This document shows, in pieces, positions 63,911 through 64,000 of a DNA stretch of 64,000 bases (position 1 is the stretch's first letter; the number at the start of each line of letters is the position of its first letter). Below the pieces are notes generated by a model. It saw nothing but the letters and a program-made list of their open reading frames with translations. It searched no databases and was not told where the DNA came from. The position numbers were made by a program, and so were the translations under genes. The stretch comes from Pseudoruegeria aquimaris (GTDB lineage Bacteria > Pseudomonadota > Alphaproteobacteria > Rhodobacterales > Rhodobacteraceae). The stretch is from the NCBI RefSeq assembly GCF_900172235.1, contig NZ_FWFQ01000006.1:87581-151580 (forward strand), written 5' to 3'.

Positions 63911-64000
63911 AGTCTGCTCAACCCTGAAGGAGCAGACGACATGAGGAAAAGCCGTTTCACCGAGGCGCAGATCATCGGGATGATCAAGGAGCAGGAGGCA
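63874..64000 (+). mobile_element. IS3-family insertion sequence, left end
   Basis: The element appears to start at TGACCTGCCCCCCG, a terminal sequence of the TG-starting type used by IS3 elements. It runs through TGTAGAGTCTGCTCAACCC to an orfA ribosome binding site (AAGGAG) and start. The right end lies beyond the window. Confidence 0.75.
63941..64000 (+). CDS. IS3-family transposase OrfA, 3' end outside window
   Basis: The first 20 codons read MRKSRFTEAQIIGMIKEQEA, the helix-turn-helix start of IS3/IS407-type OrfA transposase subunits. The ATG has AAGGAG seven bases upstream. OrfB and the programmed frameshift, if present, lie outside the window. Confidence 0.85.
   Translation, partial: MRKSRFTEAQIIGMIKEQEA

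Overview
The window looks like ordinary chromosome from an alphaproteobacterium of the Rhodobacteraceae/Roseobacter group. It is very GC-rich by eye. The gene content is typical of that group: hisC-tyrC, glmU-glmS, glcG-glcB, fused-type pntA with pntB, DUF3422, DUF2256 beside a photolyase, extensin-like and TIGR01620 proteins. One operator-like site matches the alphaproteobacterial LexA pattern GTTC-N7-GTTC. Genus cannot be fixed from the sequence. I saw no tRNA, rRNA, CRISPR array or prophage.

Layout. 1-9 kb: end of a drug-efflux MFS transporter, an M3 oligopeptidase, a ClsC-like phospholipase D protein, a D-2-hydroxyacid dehydrogenase, a ferredoxin coupled to an FG-GAP lipoprotein-like secreted protein, an orphan DnaE2-type OB-fold ORF behind a LexA box, an EamA permease and the divergent argO/argP pair. 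10-21 kb: membrane coiled-coil protein, truncated hemoglobin, ycjX-TIGR01620 pair, hisC-tyrC-extensin operon with stop/start overlaps, a class V aminotransferase divergent from an Lrp regulator, a repeat-rich RNA-binding protein and rpsD. 21-32 kb: DegT aminotransferase, MmgE/PrpD, gph, the glmU-glmS-alkD-like operon, an acyl-CoA synthetase, a lipoprotein and moaA.

32-44 kb: two M20 peptidases and a fused two-domain ABC ATPase on the minus strand face a substrate-binding protein and two permeases on the plus strand, together a complete peptide-type ABC uptake system with amidohydrolases. Then come a secreted DUF1254 protein with its TetR regulator, and DUF3422. 44-54 kb: pentapeptide-repeat membrane protein, pntAB, a small methyltransferase, a PuuD-like amidotransferase, glcG-glcB (glyoxylate use) and phrB with DUF2256. 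54-64 kb: pepN, an SDR, a small membrane protein, an acyltransferase, a lytic transglycosylase-like lipoprotein, gatB and thrS. The window ends inside an IS3-family element that has landed five codons into an unidentified gene.

The main oddities are: the SOS-box/OB-fold ORF; the DbpA-like RNA-binding protein that lacks a helicase core and carries a 7-unit 45-bp repeat; a dispersed ~65-bp intergenic repeat family (five copies, both orientations); the IS-split gene; and several palindromic operator candidates. I did not find a clear-cut new multi-gene system. The two orphan-domain genes are the best leads.
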